Below, in pieces: positions 53,028 to 62,070 of a DNA stretch of 64,000 nucleotides. The translations under genes were made by a program, and so were the position numbers. The notes beneath the pieces are model-generated. The model saw nothing but the letters and a program-made list of their open reading frames with translations. It searched no databases and was not told the origin of the DNA. The DNA is taken from assembly GCA_003279775.1 (NCBI GenBank), contig QCGW01000002.1, positions 42,289 to 106,288 of the forward strand. The letters run 5' to 3'. How positions within the stretch are numbered: the stretch's first letter is position 1; every line of letters starts with the position of its first letter. The stretch comes from Pelagibacteraceae bacterium AG-390-A23 (lineage in GTDB: Bacteria; Pseudomonadota; Alphaproteobacteria; Pelagibacterales; Pelagibacteraceae).

Positions 53028-54196
53028 TGAATAAAAATCTTTCGTTACTCATTTTAAGCCAAATCTTTGCTTTTACAGCTGCTCCAGTCACCGTTTTTTT
53101 AAGTGGTATTATTGGTTCGAAATTTAGTCCAATAAAATCTTTAGCAACTCTACCAATGGCTTTGTCAGTTGTTGGAATTGCGTTATTTGCTTTTTTTGCT
53201 GCAAAGTTAATGAGTATAATTGGACGAAAATTAGGATTTATTTATGCATCAATAGGTACATGCTTTGCATCTCTTTTAACTGCATATTCTATAATTATAG
53301 AAAGCTTTGTCTTATATAATTTAGGATGTTTTTTAATTGGTGGAGGAATAGCTTTTAGCCATCAATATCGTTTTGCAGCAGTGGAGGTTGTGGATAAGGA
53401 TTATGCACCAAAAGCAATTTCTATCATTTTGTTAGCAGGAATAGGTTCGGCGTTTATTGGTCCAAACATTGCAAACATTACAAAAGGATTTATTTTAGAT
53501 CATATGTATGCAGGTTCTTATCTTGCACTTGCCATTTTATCTATCTCATCAACAATATTTTTAATTTTTTATCAGGAACCAAAAACGATATCTAACAATC
53601 AATATAAAACTGGAAGAAGTTTTTTTGAGCTTATCTCTCAACCTAGATTTTTACAGGCGCTCGTAGCTTCAGCTTTTGCCTATGCTGTAATGACTTTTTT
53701 AATGACAGCAACTCCTATAAGTATGCATCTGATGGAGAAAATAAGTCTAAGCAAGACTGGATTTGTTATTCAGCTTCATATAGCAGCCATGTTTTTACCT
53801 TCACTAGTTACAGGAAATTTAATTAAAAGGTATGGTCATAGTAAAATAATGCACATGGGAGTTATATTGTTTTTAGTCACAATTATTACCAGTTTATTTG
53901 AACAGAATTATATTAACTATATGGTTGCACTTATTTTTCTGGGGCTAGGTTGGAATTTTTTATTCATTTCAGGAACAAGCTTACTTGTTTTGTGTTACAG
54001 AGAAGAGGAAAAATTTAGAGCTCAAGGGTATAATGATTTAATTGTTTATTCTATACAAGCATTAGCCAGTTTGTCTGCTGGAGTATTTCTTAGCTTAACT
54101 AGCTGGAAAACTATGAATTTAATATGTTTGATTTTTCTAATTATCATAGCTCTTTCTACGATAAGAGCTGATTTAAAAAAAAACCCCAGTAATTAA
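53027..54196 (+). CDS. Major facilitator superfamily transporter
   Basis: 389 residues with about twelve helices. The loop between helices 2 and 3 has AKLMSIIGRKLGFIYASIG, a variant of the MFS G-x-x-x-D-R-x-G-R motif, and a second half-repeat is seen at SLVTGNLIKRYGHSKIMHMG. The substrate is unknown. It follows the microprotein by TAATG and ends inside the loop of a bidirectional terminator. Confidence 0.88.
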   Translation: MNKNLSLLILSQIFAFTAAPVTVFLSGIIGSKFSPIKSLATLPMALSVVGIALFAFFAAKLMSIIGRKLGFIYASIGTCFASLLTAYSIIIESFVLYNLGCFLIGGGIAFSHQYRFAAVEVVDKDYAPKAISIILLAGIGSAFIGPNIANITKGFILDHMYAGSYLALAILSISSTIFLIFYQEPKTISNNQYKTGRSFFELISQPRFLQALVASAFAYAVMTFLMTATPISMHLMEKISLSKTGFVIQLHIAAMFLPSLVTGNLIKRYGHSKIMHMGVILFLVTIITSLFEQNYINYMVALIFLGLGWNFLFISGTSLLVLCYREEEKFRAQGYNDLIVYSIQALASLSAGVFLSLTSWKTMNLICLIFLIIIALSTIRADLKKNPSN

Positions 54197-54209
54197 ATTA
54201 CTGGGGTTT
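54181..54209. terminator. Bidirectional intrinsic terminator
   Basis: AAACCCCAGTAAT (54181-54193) and ATTACTGGGGTTT (54197-54209) form a 13-pair stem with loop TAA, which is the MFS stop codon. Five T bases follow on the plus strand. On the minus strand a run of about nine U ends the binding-protein gene transcript, so it is stronger in that direction. Confidence 0.93.
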
Positions 54210-54227
54210 TTCGAATTAAGATAAAAA

Positions 54228-55418
54228 TTATCTTTGTTTTTTAGTTTTGAATTTTCCGCCTTTAATTTCTTGTTCTAAGAAAGAACCTTCAGCTTCACCA
54301 ACTTCAGTAAAAGTTACTCCAGTAGCACCTTCGTAATTAATCTTTTTACCTTTTGCTAGTAAGTCTAAACCTTTCTTAAGTTCACCTGGATAAATTTTAG
54401 TTCCAGGAGCATTAGCAACATCCATTACATTTTTTGCAATTGATGCTCTGTCAGCAGAGTTACCTGCTTGCATTGCAAGAACTATTAAAGCAGCTGCATC
54501 GTAAGATTCACCTGTGTAAGGACCAGAAGCTTCTACACCTCCAGCTTTTGCAACTTCAGCAAATATACCCGCACCTTTACCAGTAGAACCTGGTAATGAT
54601 CCAAATGATTTACTTAAATCTTTTCCGAATGCATCAACTAAAGATTGACCAATCATACCATCTGATAAAATAAATCTATCAAACGCACCAGAGTCTAAAG
54701 AAGCTTGAATAATTCCTTTTCCTCCTTGGTCAAGATAACCAATAACTGCTACAGCATCACCACCAGCAGAAGCAAGAGTTGCTACTTCAGATGAGTAATC
54801 TGCTTTTCCATCTTCGTGAGCAGTTACAGTTGTAACTTTAATACCATGAGCTTCAACTGCTGCTTTGTAAACATCAGCTAAACCTTTACCATAGTCATTG
54901 TTAGTATAAGTGATTGCAACACTTTTTACTTTTCTGTCTTTAGTTATATCAGCTAAAATTTGACCACCTCTAGCATCTGATGGAGCAGTTCTAAAGAAAT
55001 ACCCTTTGTCATCTAGAGTTGTTAATCCTGGAGAAGTAGCTGAAGGTGAAATCATTACTACACCATTTGGTACAGCAACGTTAGTTGCAATAGCACCAGT
55101 TACACCTGAACAGTCTGCTCCCATAATTGCAGCTACACCACCTGAAATTAACCCTTCAGCTGCAGCTGTTGCTGCTGCTGAGTCAACACAAGTTGAGTCT
55201 GCTCTTACTGGCTCAATTTTTTTTCCGCCTAATAGTGAACCTGAATCAGAAGCTTCTTTAAATGCAAGCTCTGCAGATGCAGCCATTGCTGGAGTTAGAG
55301 ATTCAATAGGACCAGTGAATCCTAAGATGATCCCCATTTTAATCGAATGTCCGTCTGCCATTACATTTGAACCAAAACTTGATACAAACATAAATACAGC
55401 GATAAATAGTTTTCTCAT
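54228..55418 (-). CDS. Branched-chain/amide-type ABC solute-binding protein (probable partner of second LIV system)
   Basis: Peripla_BP_6 protein. The start is the ATG at 55418 (MRKLFIAVFMFVSSFGSNVMADG), preceded by GAGGAAG at good spacing; an upstream in-frame ATG only adds MLTIKRKI. The signal peptide ends near VMA-DGH. Mature blocks: IKMGIILGFTGPIESLTPAM, then SGGVAAIMGADCSGVTGAIA, VVMISPSATSPGLTTL and ITYTNNDYGKGLADVYK. A disulfide is likely between the two cysteines (CVDS and DCSG). 396 residues. It is convergent with the second LIV operon and downstream of the aldehyde dehydrogenase gene. Confidence 0.92.
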   Translation of the reverse strand: MRKLFIAVFMFVSSFGSNVMADGHSIKMGIILGFTGPIESLTPAMAASAELAFKEASDSGSLLGGKKIEPVRADSTCVDSAAATAAAEGLISGGVAAIMGADCSGVTGAIATNVAVPNGVVMISPSATSPGLTTLDDKGYFFRTAPSDARGGQILADITKDRKVKSVAITYTNNDYGKGLADVYKAAVEAHGIKVTTVTAHEDGKADYSSEVATLASAGGDAVAVIGYLDQGGKGIIQASLDSGAFDRFILSDGMIGQSLVDAFGKDLSKSFGSLPGSTGKGAGIFAEVAKAGGVEASGPYTGESYDAAALIVLAMQAGNSADRASIAKNVMDVANAPGTKIYPGELKKGLDLLAKGKKINYEGATGVTFTEVGEAEGSFLEQEIKGGKFKTKKQR

Positions 55419-55525
55419 TATCTTCCTCTTTATTGTTAACAATTTATAAAATCCAATTTAAGTATGAATACAATCAATATTCAATGACAAAATTATCCTA
55501 TTTTAGATGGGTAAATTGGTACAGA

Positions 55526-57007
55526 TTATCTTATTGAGAAGGGGTCTAGCGAGGGTTCGTCTGATGTGTAGAACCAAGTTGTTTTTACTCTTGTGTAGTC
55601 TTTAATTGAGTCAATTCCTGCTTCTTTTCCGTATCCACTATCCTTGATACCTCCAAAAGGAGCTGAAGGAGAAATTAATCTGTAAGTATTTACAAATGTT
55701 ATACCTGCCCGGATAGCATTAGATACCCTCATTCCTCTTGCAAGATCACTAGTATAAACACCTGAGGAAAGCCCATACTGATTGTCGTTCATTAATTCTA
55801 TTACCTCTTTTTCAGTATCAAATTTCATTACTGATAACACAGGGCCAAAAAGTTCATTCTCAGCAGCCGGCAGATTATGATTTTCACACTCAATAATTGT
55901 TGGGGGGAAATAATAACCTTCATTTGAAAAAGGATGTCTTTTACCACCACATTTAATTTTTCCACCTTGTTCAACAGTTAATTTAATATTTTTTTCTATT
56001 ACTTCTAATTGTTTAAAGTTACTTAAAGGACCCATTTCAGTATCAGAGTCCATTGGAGCACCAATTTTAATTTTTTCTGCTCTTGATGCTAACTTATCTA
56101 AAAATTCGTTATAAATTCCTTTTTGCAAGTACAATCTTGAACCTGCTATACAACTTTGACCACTTGCTCCAAATATTCCAGCAGTTATTCCATTAATTGC
56201 ATTTTCTTGTTTGGCATCATCAAAAACAGCTACAGGACTTTTTCCACCCAACTCTAAACTTACCTCAGATAAATTTTCTGCAGAGTTTCTGATTATATGT
56301 CTTGCAGTTTCAGGACCTCCTGTAAAAGCTACTTTCTCAACTAAGTTGTGAGTAGTTAAAGCTTTACCACATGGATCACCAAAACCAGAAACTACATTTA
56401 TTACACCTTTTGGTATTCCAGTTTCTTCAACTAACTTTGCAAACTCAAACATAGTTGCTGGTGCTAATTCAGAACATTTAATTACAACCGTATTACCCAT
56501 AGCTAAAGCAGGAGCAACTTTTGTTGCAGTTAAAAACATTTGAGAATTCCAAGGAATGATAGCTGCAATAACACCTATTGGAATTCTTGTTGTAATCGCT
56601 TGAATATTTGGTTTATCTATTGGAAGAACTGTTCCTTCAACTTTGTCGGCTAAACCTGCATAGTAATCATAATATTCTGCAATGTATTTTGCTTGTTGAT
56701 AAGTTTCTCTGTACAGTTTTCCTGTATCAATGGTTTCAATCTTTCCTAATAATTCAGAATTTTCTCTAAGTTTATTTCCAATGGCTCTTAAATATTTTGC
56801 CCTATCTCTTGCAATCATCTTTGGCCATTCACCTTCAAAAGCTTTTTGTGCAGCTTTTACAGCTCTATCCACATCATTTGCGCTAGCTTCAGGAACCACA
56901 GCCCAAGGCTTATTATTTTCTGGATTTAAAGTTTCAAAAGTTTTTTTTGTATCAGAGTCTACCCACTGACCGTCTATAAACATTTGATATTTTTTTAATT
57001 CAGGCAT
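55526..57007 (-). CDS. Aldehyde dehydrogenase
   Basis: NAD(P)-dependent aldehyde dehydrogenase, 493 residues. The catalytic Cys286 is in GASGQSCIAGSRL, the general base Glu252 in SLELGGKSP, and the cofactor-binding region is IIPWNSQMFLTATKVAPALAMGN. The C-terminal GGIKDSGYGKEAGID is conserved. Its closest look is to the betaine/hydroxymuconic semialdehyde group, but the substrate cannot be fixed. The hydrolase gene upstream overlaps it by eight bases. It is last in the operon before a 107-base gap and the binding protein. Confidence 0.93.
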   Translation of the reverse strand: MPELKKYQMFIDGQWVDSDTKKTFETLNPENNKPWAVVPEASANDVDRAVKAAQKAFEGEWPKMIARDRAKYLRAIGNKLRENSELLGKIETIDTGKLYRETYQQAKYIAEYYDYYAGLADKVEGTVLPIDKPNIQAITTRIPIGVIAAIIPWNSQMFLTATKVAPALAMGNTVVIKCSELAPATMFEFAKLVEETGIPKGVINVVSGFGDPCGKALTTHNLVEKVAFTGGPETARHIIRNSAENLSEVSLELGGKSPVAVFDDAKQENAINGITAGIFGASGQSCIAGSRLYLQKGIYNEFLDKLASRAEKIKIGAPMDSDTEMGPLSNFKQLEVIEKNIKLTVEQGGKIKCGGKRHPFSNEGYYFPPTIIECENHNLPAAENELFGPVLSVMKFDTEKEVIELMNDNQYGLSSGVYTSDLARGMRVSNAIRAGITFVNTYRLISPSAPFGGIKDSGYGKEAGIDSIKDYTRVKTTWFYTSDEPSLDPFSIR

Positions 57008-57788
57008 TATTTATATGTTTCATTATTGCATTATTTACTTCGTCTGCATATTCAATAGTGCATAGATGTTTTCCATTTTTGATTTCAACATATGTTGAAT
57101 TTTGTATATCTTTATTTAAATTTTTTGACATATCAGGTGTAGACCCTGGATCATCTGATCCTGTTATTATTAAAGTATTTGTTTTTATATTTTTTGTATT
57201 TTCAAAATTGTCTTGATAGTTTGCAAACACCTCATAAGCTTTTATAAAATTTTCTTGATCAATTCCTTTCTTATTAAGAATTTTCATAAACTCATTATAT
57301 AACTCTGGATTTTGCTCAAGATATTCATCTGAAAACCATCTCTTCATTGCCATTTGAGATATTGGCATATTTTTTTTTGCCAAATTCACTCTATCAATTA
57401 CATTCTGTCTTTCTTCTGCTGTCCTTTGGTATGTGGTTGATATTAGAGTTAAAGAATTTAAATAATTTTCATATTTTGAAGCAAATTCAATTGCAATCAA
57501 AGATCCGATAGAAAAGCCAATTAAATTAAATTTTTCTATCTTTAGGTTTTTTACTAAATTTGATAATTGATCAGTAAAATTTTCCATTGATAAATTTGGC
57601 TTTTTAAAAGGTGTTTTTCCATGTCCTAAAAGATCGTAAGTAATAAATGAATTGTTCTTAAAAAATTCAATTTGTGGTTTCCACATTTGTTGATTTAAAC
57701 CAACACCATGAATAAAAATTATTGGTAAAGAGTTCTTATTATTAAAATAATAATGATTTTGATTGTTATCAAAATTGTAAGACATCAA
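57000..57788 (-). CDS. Alpha/beta hydrolase
   Basis: 262 residues with the full hydrolase triad: nucleophile Ser93 in LIGFSIGSLIAIEF, Asp in ITGSDDPGSTP near 212, and His241 in NGKHLCTIE. The oxyanion motif is FIHGVGLN at 25-32. The arrangement resembles 3-oxoadipate enol-lactonase and related ring-cleavage hydrolases. The start could be either of two adjacent ATGs (57788 or 57785). It begins right where the DUF1185 gene ends and overlaps the aldehyde dehydrogenase start. Confidence 0.9.
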   Translation of the reverse strand: MMSYNFDNNQNHYYFNNKNSLPIIFIHGVGLNQQMWKPQIEFFKNNSFITYDLLGHGKTPFKKPNLSMENFTDQLSNLVKNLKIEKFNLIGFSIGSLIAIEFASKYENYLNSLTLISTTYQRTAEERQNVIDRVNLAKKNMPISQMAMKRWFSDEYLEQNPELYNEFMKILNKKGIDQENFIKAYEVFANYQDNFENTKNIKTNTLIITGSDDPGSTPDMSKNLNKDIQNSTYVEIKNGKHLCTIEYADEVNNAIMKHINNA

Positions 57789-58373
57789 TTATTTATCGAT
57801 GCCCATCTCTTTCATATCCTGATATCTATCACCCGTTCTTGCATGAGCTCGTCCAGTTGGAGCACCTCCAATTGCAACAACTATTTCATCCTCATTTGGC
57901 GCATCATGAATTGTAAATTCGTGTGTAAGATAAAAAGGTCTTAATCCAGCATCAGTTTTGTGCATCATTGGAATTGAAATTTTTGCACCTGCAGGACCTC
58001 TGGTATTTGTAAAACTTAAATAGGAAGTACCACCAACGGCATCTCTAAATTTATTTCCAAATCTTAAAGTATGAATAAATGCAGATGCGTGTTCTATCTC
58101 ACCATTTAATCCAACCATAGCAGCTTTTCCATAAGCTAAAATTTTTTCACCTGATCCAATTTCTTTTGTTAACTCTGGCACTAAAAGATCACCTAATTGA
58201 GGTGCAAGATCTAATATTTCAGGTTTTAAATCTTCTACAAAACCTTTTCCAGCCCAAGGATTTTCTATAACAGCTGCAACCGAAACTAATAGAACAGGTT
58301 CTTTTGCTTTTTTTCCACCTTCAATAAAAGTTTTATCTACAAATTTTGTAAATTTTCTAAGTTTTAAATCCAT
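57789..58373 (-). CDS. DUF1185 ("amino acid synthesis") family protein
   Basis: 194 residues. Conserved blocks are VSVAAVIENPWAGKGF, AYGKAAMVGLNGEIEHASAF, RGPAGAKISIPMMHKTDAGLR and the C-terminal GGAPTGRAHARTGDRYQDMK. The Pfam label is a prediction, not a shown activity; in many genomes such genes sit beside flavin monooxygenases and hydrolases, as here. No membrane segment or signal peptide. It lies three bases after the LLM oxidoreductase gene in the same operon. Confidence 0.87.
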   Translation of the reverse strand: MDLKLRKFTKFVDKTFIEGGKKAKEPVLLVSVAAVIENPWAGKGFVEDLKPEILDLAPQLGDLLVPELTKEIGSGEKILAYGKAAMVGLNGEIEHASAFIHTLRFGNKFRDAVGGTSYLSFTNTRGPAGAKISIPMMHKTDAGLRPFYLTHEFTIHDAPNEDEIVVAIGGAPTGRAHARTGDRYQDMKEMGIDK

Positions 58374-58376
58374 CTA

Positions 58377-59543
58377 CTAGCTAGCTCTTTGTATGTTTGT
58401 ATCTATTGGTTTTATATTTGGAATAACTTCTTCAGTAAATAATTTGATGCTCCTCATGCAGTCTTCGTGTTTAATTCCTGGAAAGTTAGACCAGACTTGC
58501 AAATTTTGAAGATTTAATTCTTGCTGAAGTTCTTTTATTTTTTCTATTACAAACTCAGGTGTTCCAAATAAAAGATTTCTTTTATGAAGAAATTCATAAT
58601 TTAATAAATCTAGTTTATTTTTTGTCTCTGGTAATTTTTCATCTGGGTCCATATGATTTCCTAAACCTCTCCAATGACAAACCCATCTCATATAATTTAC
58701 GATATGTTCTCCAGCCATTTTTTCAGCCTCTTCCATAGTTTCCGCGACAAACATATCTCTAACCAAACTAATACCTTCACCCAGTGGTACATCTCTATTT
58801 TCAGCTTTAGATTTTGCCTCTTTATAAATTTCAAATCTTTTTTTCAAAGCTTTTACAGTTGGTATCCACATAATTGTATTAAGTCCATTTTCTGCCGCCC
58901 ACTGAATTGATCTTTCTCCATCAACTACTTGAGAAATTGGTGGAAAGGGTTTTTGATAAGGTTTTGGTAATACAGATATTTGTTTTAATTCATTTGTTTT
59001 TAAATCTACAACATTTTCTCTAGGGGGACTCATATCGTGCTGCCAAATAAAATTTGGTGAGGGATAAGTATAGAATTCACCTTGGTGAGAAAAGAAGTCC
59101 TCAGACCATGCTTTTTTCATTATGTCTAATGTTTCAGAAAATAATCTAAAATTTTTTGCTTGGTCTTTCAAGTCAGCCTCTTTATTCATGTTAATAGCTT
59201 CTCTTCCATAAACTCCTCTTCCAATACCAACTTCAACTCTTCCTTTTGACATTTGGTCAAGGGTTGCAATATCTTCCGCAAGTCTTATGGGATTGTGAAA
59301 TGTAATTACGTTGCAAGCTTGTCCTAAACGAATATTTTTAGTTCTTGCAGCAGCATCAGTGCACATCATTAGTGGATTGGTACAAGACTCCATTCCTTCA
59401 TAATTAAAATGATGTTCGGTATACCATATAGAATTCCAATTATTTTGATCACAATATTCAGTGATCTCTCTAGCTTCATCTAAAAGTTGGGTATAAGGTT
59501 TTTTATCCCAATTAGTAGTGTTACAAAAATATCCAAAGTTCAT
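58377..59543 (-). CDS. LLM-class (luciferase-like) flavin-dependent oxidoreductase
   Basis: 388 residues of the bacterial luciferase fold, first gene of the minus-strand operon. It begins MNFGYFCNTTNWDKKPYTQL, with NWNSIWYTEHHFNYEG and the flavin-binding VGIGRGVYGREAINM. QVVDGERSIQWAAENGLNTI is the later FMN site. The start is the ATG at 59543, preceded by AAAGGAGG, one of the best ribosome sites in the window; the frame is open 14 codons further, but that stretch contains the ribosome site. Probably a monooxygenase on an organic substrate using reduced FMN from an unlinked reductase. Confidence 0.92.
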   Translation of the reverse strand: MNFGYFCNTTNWDKKPYTQLLDEAREITEYCDQNNWNSIWYTEHHFNYEGMESCTNPLMMCTDAAARTKNIRLGQACNVITFHNPIRLAEDIATLDQMSKGRVEVGIGRGVYGREAINMNKEADLKDQAKNFRLFSETLDIMKKAWSEDFFSHQGEFYTYPSPNFIWQHDMSPPRENVVDLKTNELKQISVLPKPYQKPFPPISQVVDGERSIQWAAENGLNTIMWIPTVKALKKRFEIYKEAKSKAENRDVPLGEGISLVRDMFVAETMEEAEKMAGEHIVNYMRWVCHWRGLGNHMDPDEKLPETKNKLDLLNYEFLHKRNLLFGTPEFVIEKIKELQQELNLQNLQVWSNFPGIKHEDCMRSIKLFTEEVIPNIKPIDTNIQRAS

Positions 59544-59648
59544 AAAGCCTCCTTTAAAAATTAATTTAAAGACGACCGATCCCACTTTCGTAAATTTTTG
59601 AATTTAACGACGAGTTATGTATCGCTTTATAGTTAAACCTTATTATTA

Positions 59649-60617
59649 CTAACGTTGATATTCAATAAATTTCTTTAGGGATTTGTTAAGAAATTTCTCG
59701 TAAATTGGACCATTATTTTTGAATTTGCTTCCATTTAAAAATGATTGGTTCATTTTGAAATCATAGGAAGGTTCAAAGAAAAAAGGAACAGAGAGTCTCT
59801 TACTTTTATTCCACAAAACTCTATGATTAGTTGCTTTAAATTTTCCTTTGCTTAGAAACTCCAAAGCTCTACCAGTGTTTACTACTAAAGCTTTTTTGTT
59901 AAATGGCACATCATACCATTTTTTATTTTTTCTATTTTGTACCTGCAATCCACCTTTTCTATCTTGATAAAGAACTGTGAATACACCACTATCAACATGT
60001 GTTTCGCATCCAAGAGCAACCCCATCTTGTTTAGATACTTCTACCGGTTTTGTTTGATTAGGATAATAATTAAATCTTAATGTACTTAATGTTTTTAATC
60101 TTGAAAAAGCTGCACTAGAAATATCAGGGTTTTTTTTATTAAGTTTTATTACACTTTTAAATAAAGTTTCACTTAATCTATAAATATTGTCAAAATATTT
60201 ATTTAAAATATTAATTGAGTTTTTATTAAAACATAAACTCAGATTAAGATGCTCTATGTACTGATTATTTATATTTGAAGAATATTTTTTAGTTACCTTT
60301 AAATCACCTATATCTAATCCTTCTTTTCCGTTCACATCATTAGGGAAATATCCTCTGTATAAATTTTTATTTTTTCTATTCCATTTTTTAGGTGATAATT
60401 TTCTTTTATTACCGTCTGGTAAATTAAAAAATTTATTTCCAACTTCACAAGTTTTTTTAATTTCTTTAAGATTAATTCCATGACCAGTAATTTGAAAAAA
60501 ACCTACATTGACACAAGCTTTTTCAATTTCTTTAATTGTTTTAAATGCATTCTGAGTTTCAAAATTATTTTTAATTAGTGATGATATATTGATTGTAGGT
60601 ATATACCTTTTACTCAT
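59649..60617 (-). CDS. Fe(II)/2-oxoglutarate oxygenase, isopenicillin N synthase-like
   Basis: 322 residues. The N-terminal DIOX_N part has NVGFFQITGHGI. The iron ligands are His207 and Asp209 (ETHVDSGVFTVLYQD) and His265 (KATNHRVLWN); Arg274 and Ser276 (RLSVPFFFEP) bind 2-oxoglutarate. All are intact, so the enzyme should be active. The substrate is unknown; relatives act on amino acids, gibberellins and beta-lactam precursors. It overlaps the EamA gene by four bases as the last gene of that transcript. Confidence 0.91.
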   Translation of the reverse strand: MSKRYIPTINISSLIKNNFETQNAFKTIKEIEKACVNVGFFQITGHGINLKEIKKTCEVGNKFFNLPDGNKRKLSPKKWNRKNKNLYRGYFPNDVNGKEGLDIGDLKVTKKYSSNINNQYIEHLNLSLCFNKNSINILNKYFDNIYRLSETLFKSVIKLNKKNPDISSAAFSRLKTLSTLRFNYYPNQTKPVEVSKQDGVALGCETHVDSGVFTVLYQDRKGGLQVQNRKNKKWYDVPFNKKALVVNTGRALEFLSKGKFKATNHRVLWNKSKRLSVPFFFEPSYDFKMNQSFLNGSKFKNNGPIYEKFLNKSLKKFIEYQR

Positions 60618-61567
60618 CTTCTTACCGGAGTTTCAGTTGCAATATATTGATCTCTAACTCGCTCTCTCATATAAATATATATTCCAGCTGCTATTATGCA
60701 CGCAACTCCAATGAAGGTTCTAGCCGAAGGTATTTCGTTAAATAGAAAATAACCAGGGATCATCGACATTATAATTAAAGAATATTCGAACAATGAAACA
60801 ACAGATGGTGAAGCAACTATATACGCTGAAAAAATACATACAAAAGCAATTGATGCAGCAAAACCAAAAAATAAAATAAACTTCCAAGTATAATCAAAGT
60901 TTGAAAACCATTCTCTAAATATAAATTGAGTAGTGGGGTCAAAATTAGGATTATTAAGTTGACCATTGCCCATAAATATGAAGATAATCCCACATAGTAT
61001 TAGCGCTATCAGGTAGAAATAAAAAAGTTGAGTATTAACGTCATCTTTATCAGACGTATATTTTGTTATTGTCATTGAAGCTGCATAAAAAAATGCGCAC
61101 AAAACTGGTAGTAGACTTTTATATTCAAAATCATCAAAGTTTGGATTTAGAACAATAAACACACCTATAAAACCAAACACAATTGCAGACCATCTTCTGA
61201 TACCAATAAATTCTTTCAAAAAAAATTTTGCAAAAATTGAGACGAAAAATGGACATGAGAAAAATAAAGCATTTGCTGTAGCTAAAGGCATATAGGTTAA
61301 AGAAATAAAGAATGCAGAAAAGGCTAAAAAATGAAGAATTACTCTAACAAACGTTAAAAAAGGATAATAGGTTTTTAAAGATACTTTTTGACCTCTAAAT
61401 TTGATGTAACAAAACAGTAAAATTGCAGCAACAAAATATCTTCCAAAGAAGATTTCATAAAGTGCTGCTTTTTCAAAAATAAATTTAATTAAAGAGTCTT
61501 GCATTGCAAACAAAGTCATTGCTGCAATTATTAAAAGAATTCCTTTTGAGTTATTATCAGTGCTCAT
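60614..61567 (-). CDS. EamA-family (DMT) transporter
   Basis: 317 residues and ten helices in two EamA repeats. It begins KGILLIIAAMTLFAMQDSLIKFIFE and contains YMPLATANALFFSCPFFVSIFAKFFLKE, typical of the RhaT/RarD-like DMT group. The C terminus, ERVRDQYIATETPVRR, is cytoplasmic and charged. It is 40 bases after the thioesterase gene and overlaps the dioxygenase gene (ATGA), which suggests a pathway making or modifying an exported compound. Confidence 0.89.
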   Translation of the reverse strand: MSTDNNSKGILLIIAAMTLFAMQDSLIKFIFEKAALYEIFFGRYFVAAILLFCYIKFRGQKVSLKTYYPFLTFVRVILHFLAFSAFFISLTYMPLATANALFFSCPFFVSIFAKFFLKEFIGIRRWSAIVFGFIGVFIVLNPNFDDFEYKSLLPVLCAFFYAASMTITKYTSDKDDVNTQLFYFYLIALILCGIIFIFMGNGQLNNPNFDPTTQFIFREWFSNFDYTWKFILFFGFAASIAFVCIFSAYIVASPSVVSLFEYSLIIMSMIPGYFLFNEIPSARTFIGVACIIAAGIYIYMRERVRDQYIATETPVRR

Positions 61568-61607
61568 TATGCACCTATATCAAAAAAAAAATCTCTCGAA
61601 AATTTAA

Positions 61608-62069
61608 TTATTTCTTCAATTTAGAGGTGAATAGAAGACCTTCGTTTGAAAATTTTGACTTATTTTGTTCAATAAAGTCTCTCATTAATTTTACTTTTTC
61701 TTCCTCAAATTCTGTGACTTTCCTTTTACTTAAATCTATATACAGCGATATCCATTCCATAGAAGAAGAAATTTTATTAGTTTTTTGAGAAATCATTTCC
61801 ATCTTTAAATGAAGTCTTTTTTTGTCGTGGTCAAAATAGGTTAGATTAACATTTACTTTTTCACCTTCTTTAACTTCGTTTAAGTATTTAGTATTTGTCT
61901 CAACAACCATGGTACTTCTATTAAGATCTTTTGCTGCAGTTCCTCCCATTTTAAATTTTTCAAGTGCAACTTCCCATGCTTGATCAAAAACAAGAACATA
62001 ATAAGCCATGTTCATATGATTGTTGTAATCAACCCATTCTTTTTTGACTTCGAAAGTTTTTAATAACAC
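61608..62069 (-). CDS. Hot-dog fold thioesterase (4HBT family)
   Basis: 153 residues of the acyl-CoA thioesterase type. The active-site helix region reads KKEWVDYNNHMNMAYYVLVFDQAW, with the Asp/Asn-His-Met pattern of 4HBT enzymes. The thioester is not identifiable. It starts one base after the ProV-type gene, so both are on one mRNA. A similar ProV-plus-thioesterase neighbourhood is seen in carnitine and betaine catabolism, which is suggestive only. Confidence 0.85.
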   Translation of the reverse strand: MLLKTFEVKKEWVDYNNHMNMAYYVLVFDQAWEVALEKFKMGGTAAKDLNRSTMVVETNTKYLNEVKEGEKVNVNLTYFDHDKKRLHLKMEMISQKTNKISSSMEWISLYIDLSKRKVTEFEEEKVKLMRDFIEQNKSKFSNEGLLFTSKLKK

Positions 62070-62070
62070 T

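Noticed and set aside
55006..55449. 147-codon plus-strand frame opposite the binding-protein gene
   Set aside because: Fully antisense to a strong, conserved Peripla_BP_6 gene; low-complexity Ala/Pro/Glu translation typical of a shadow frame.
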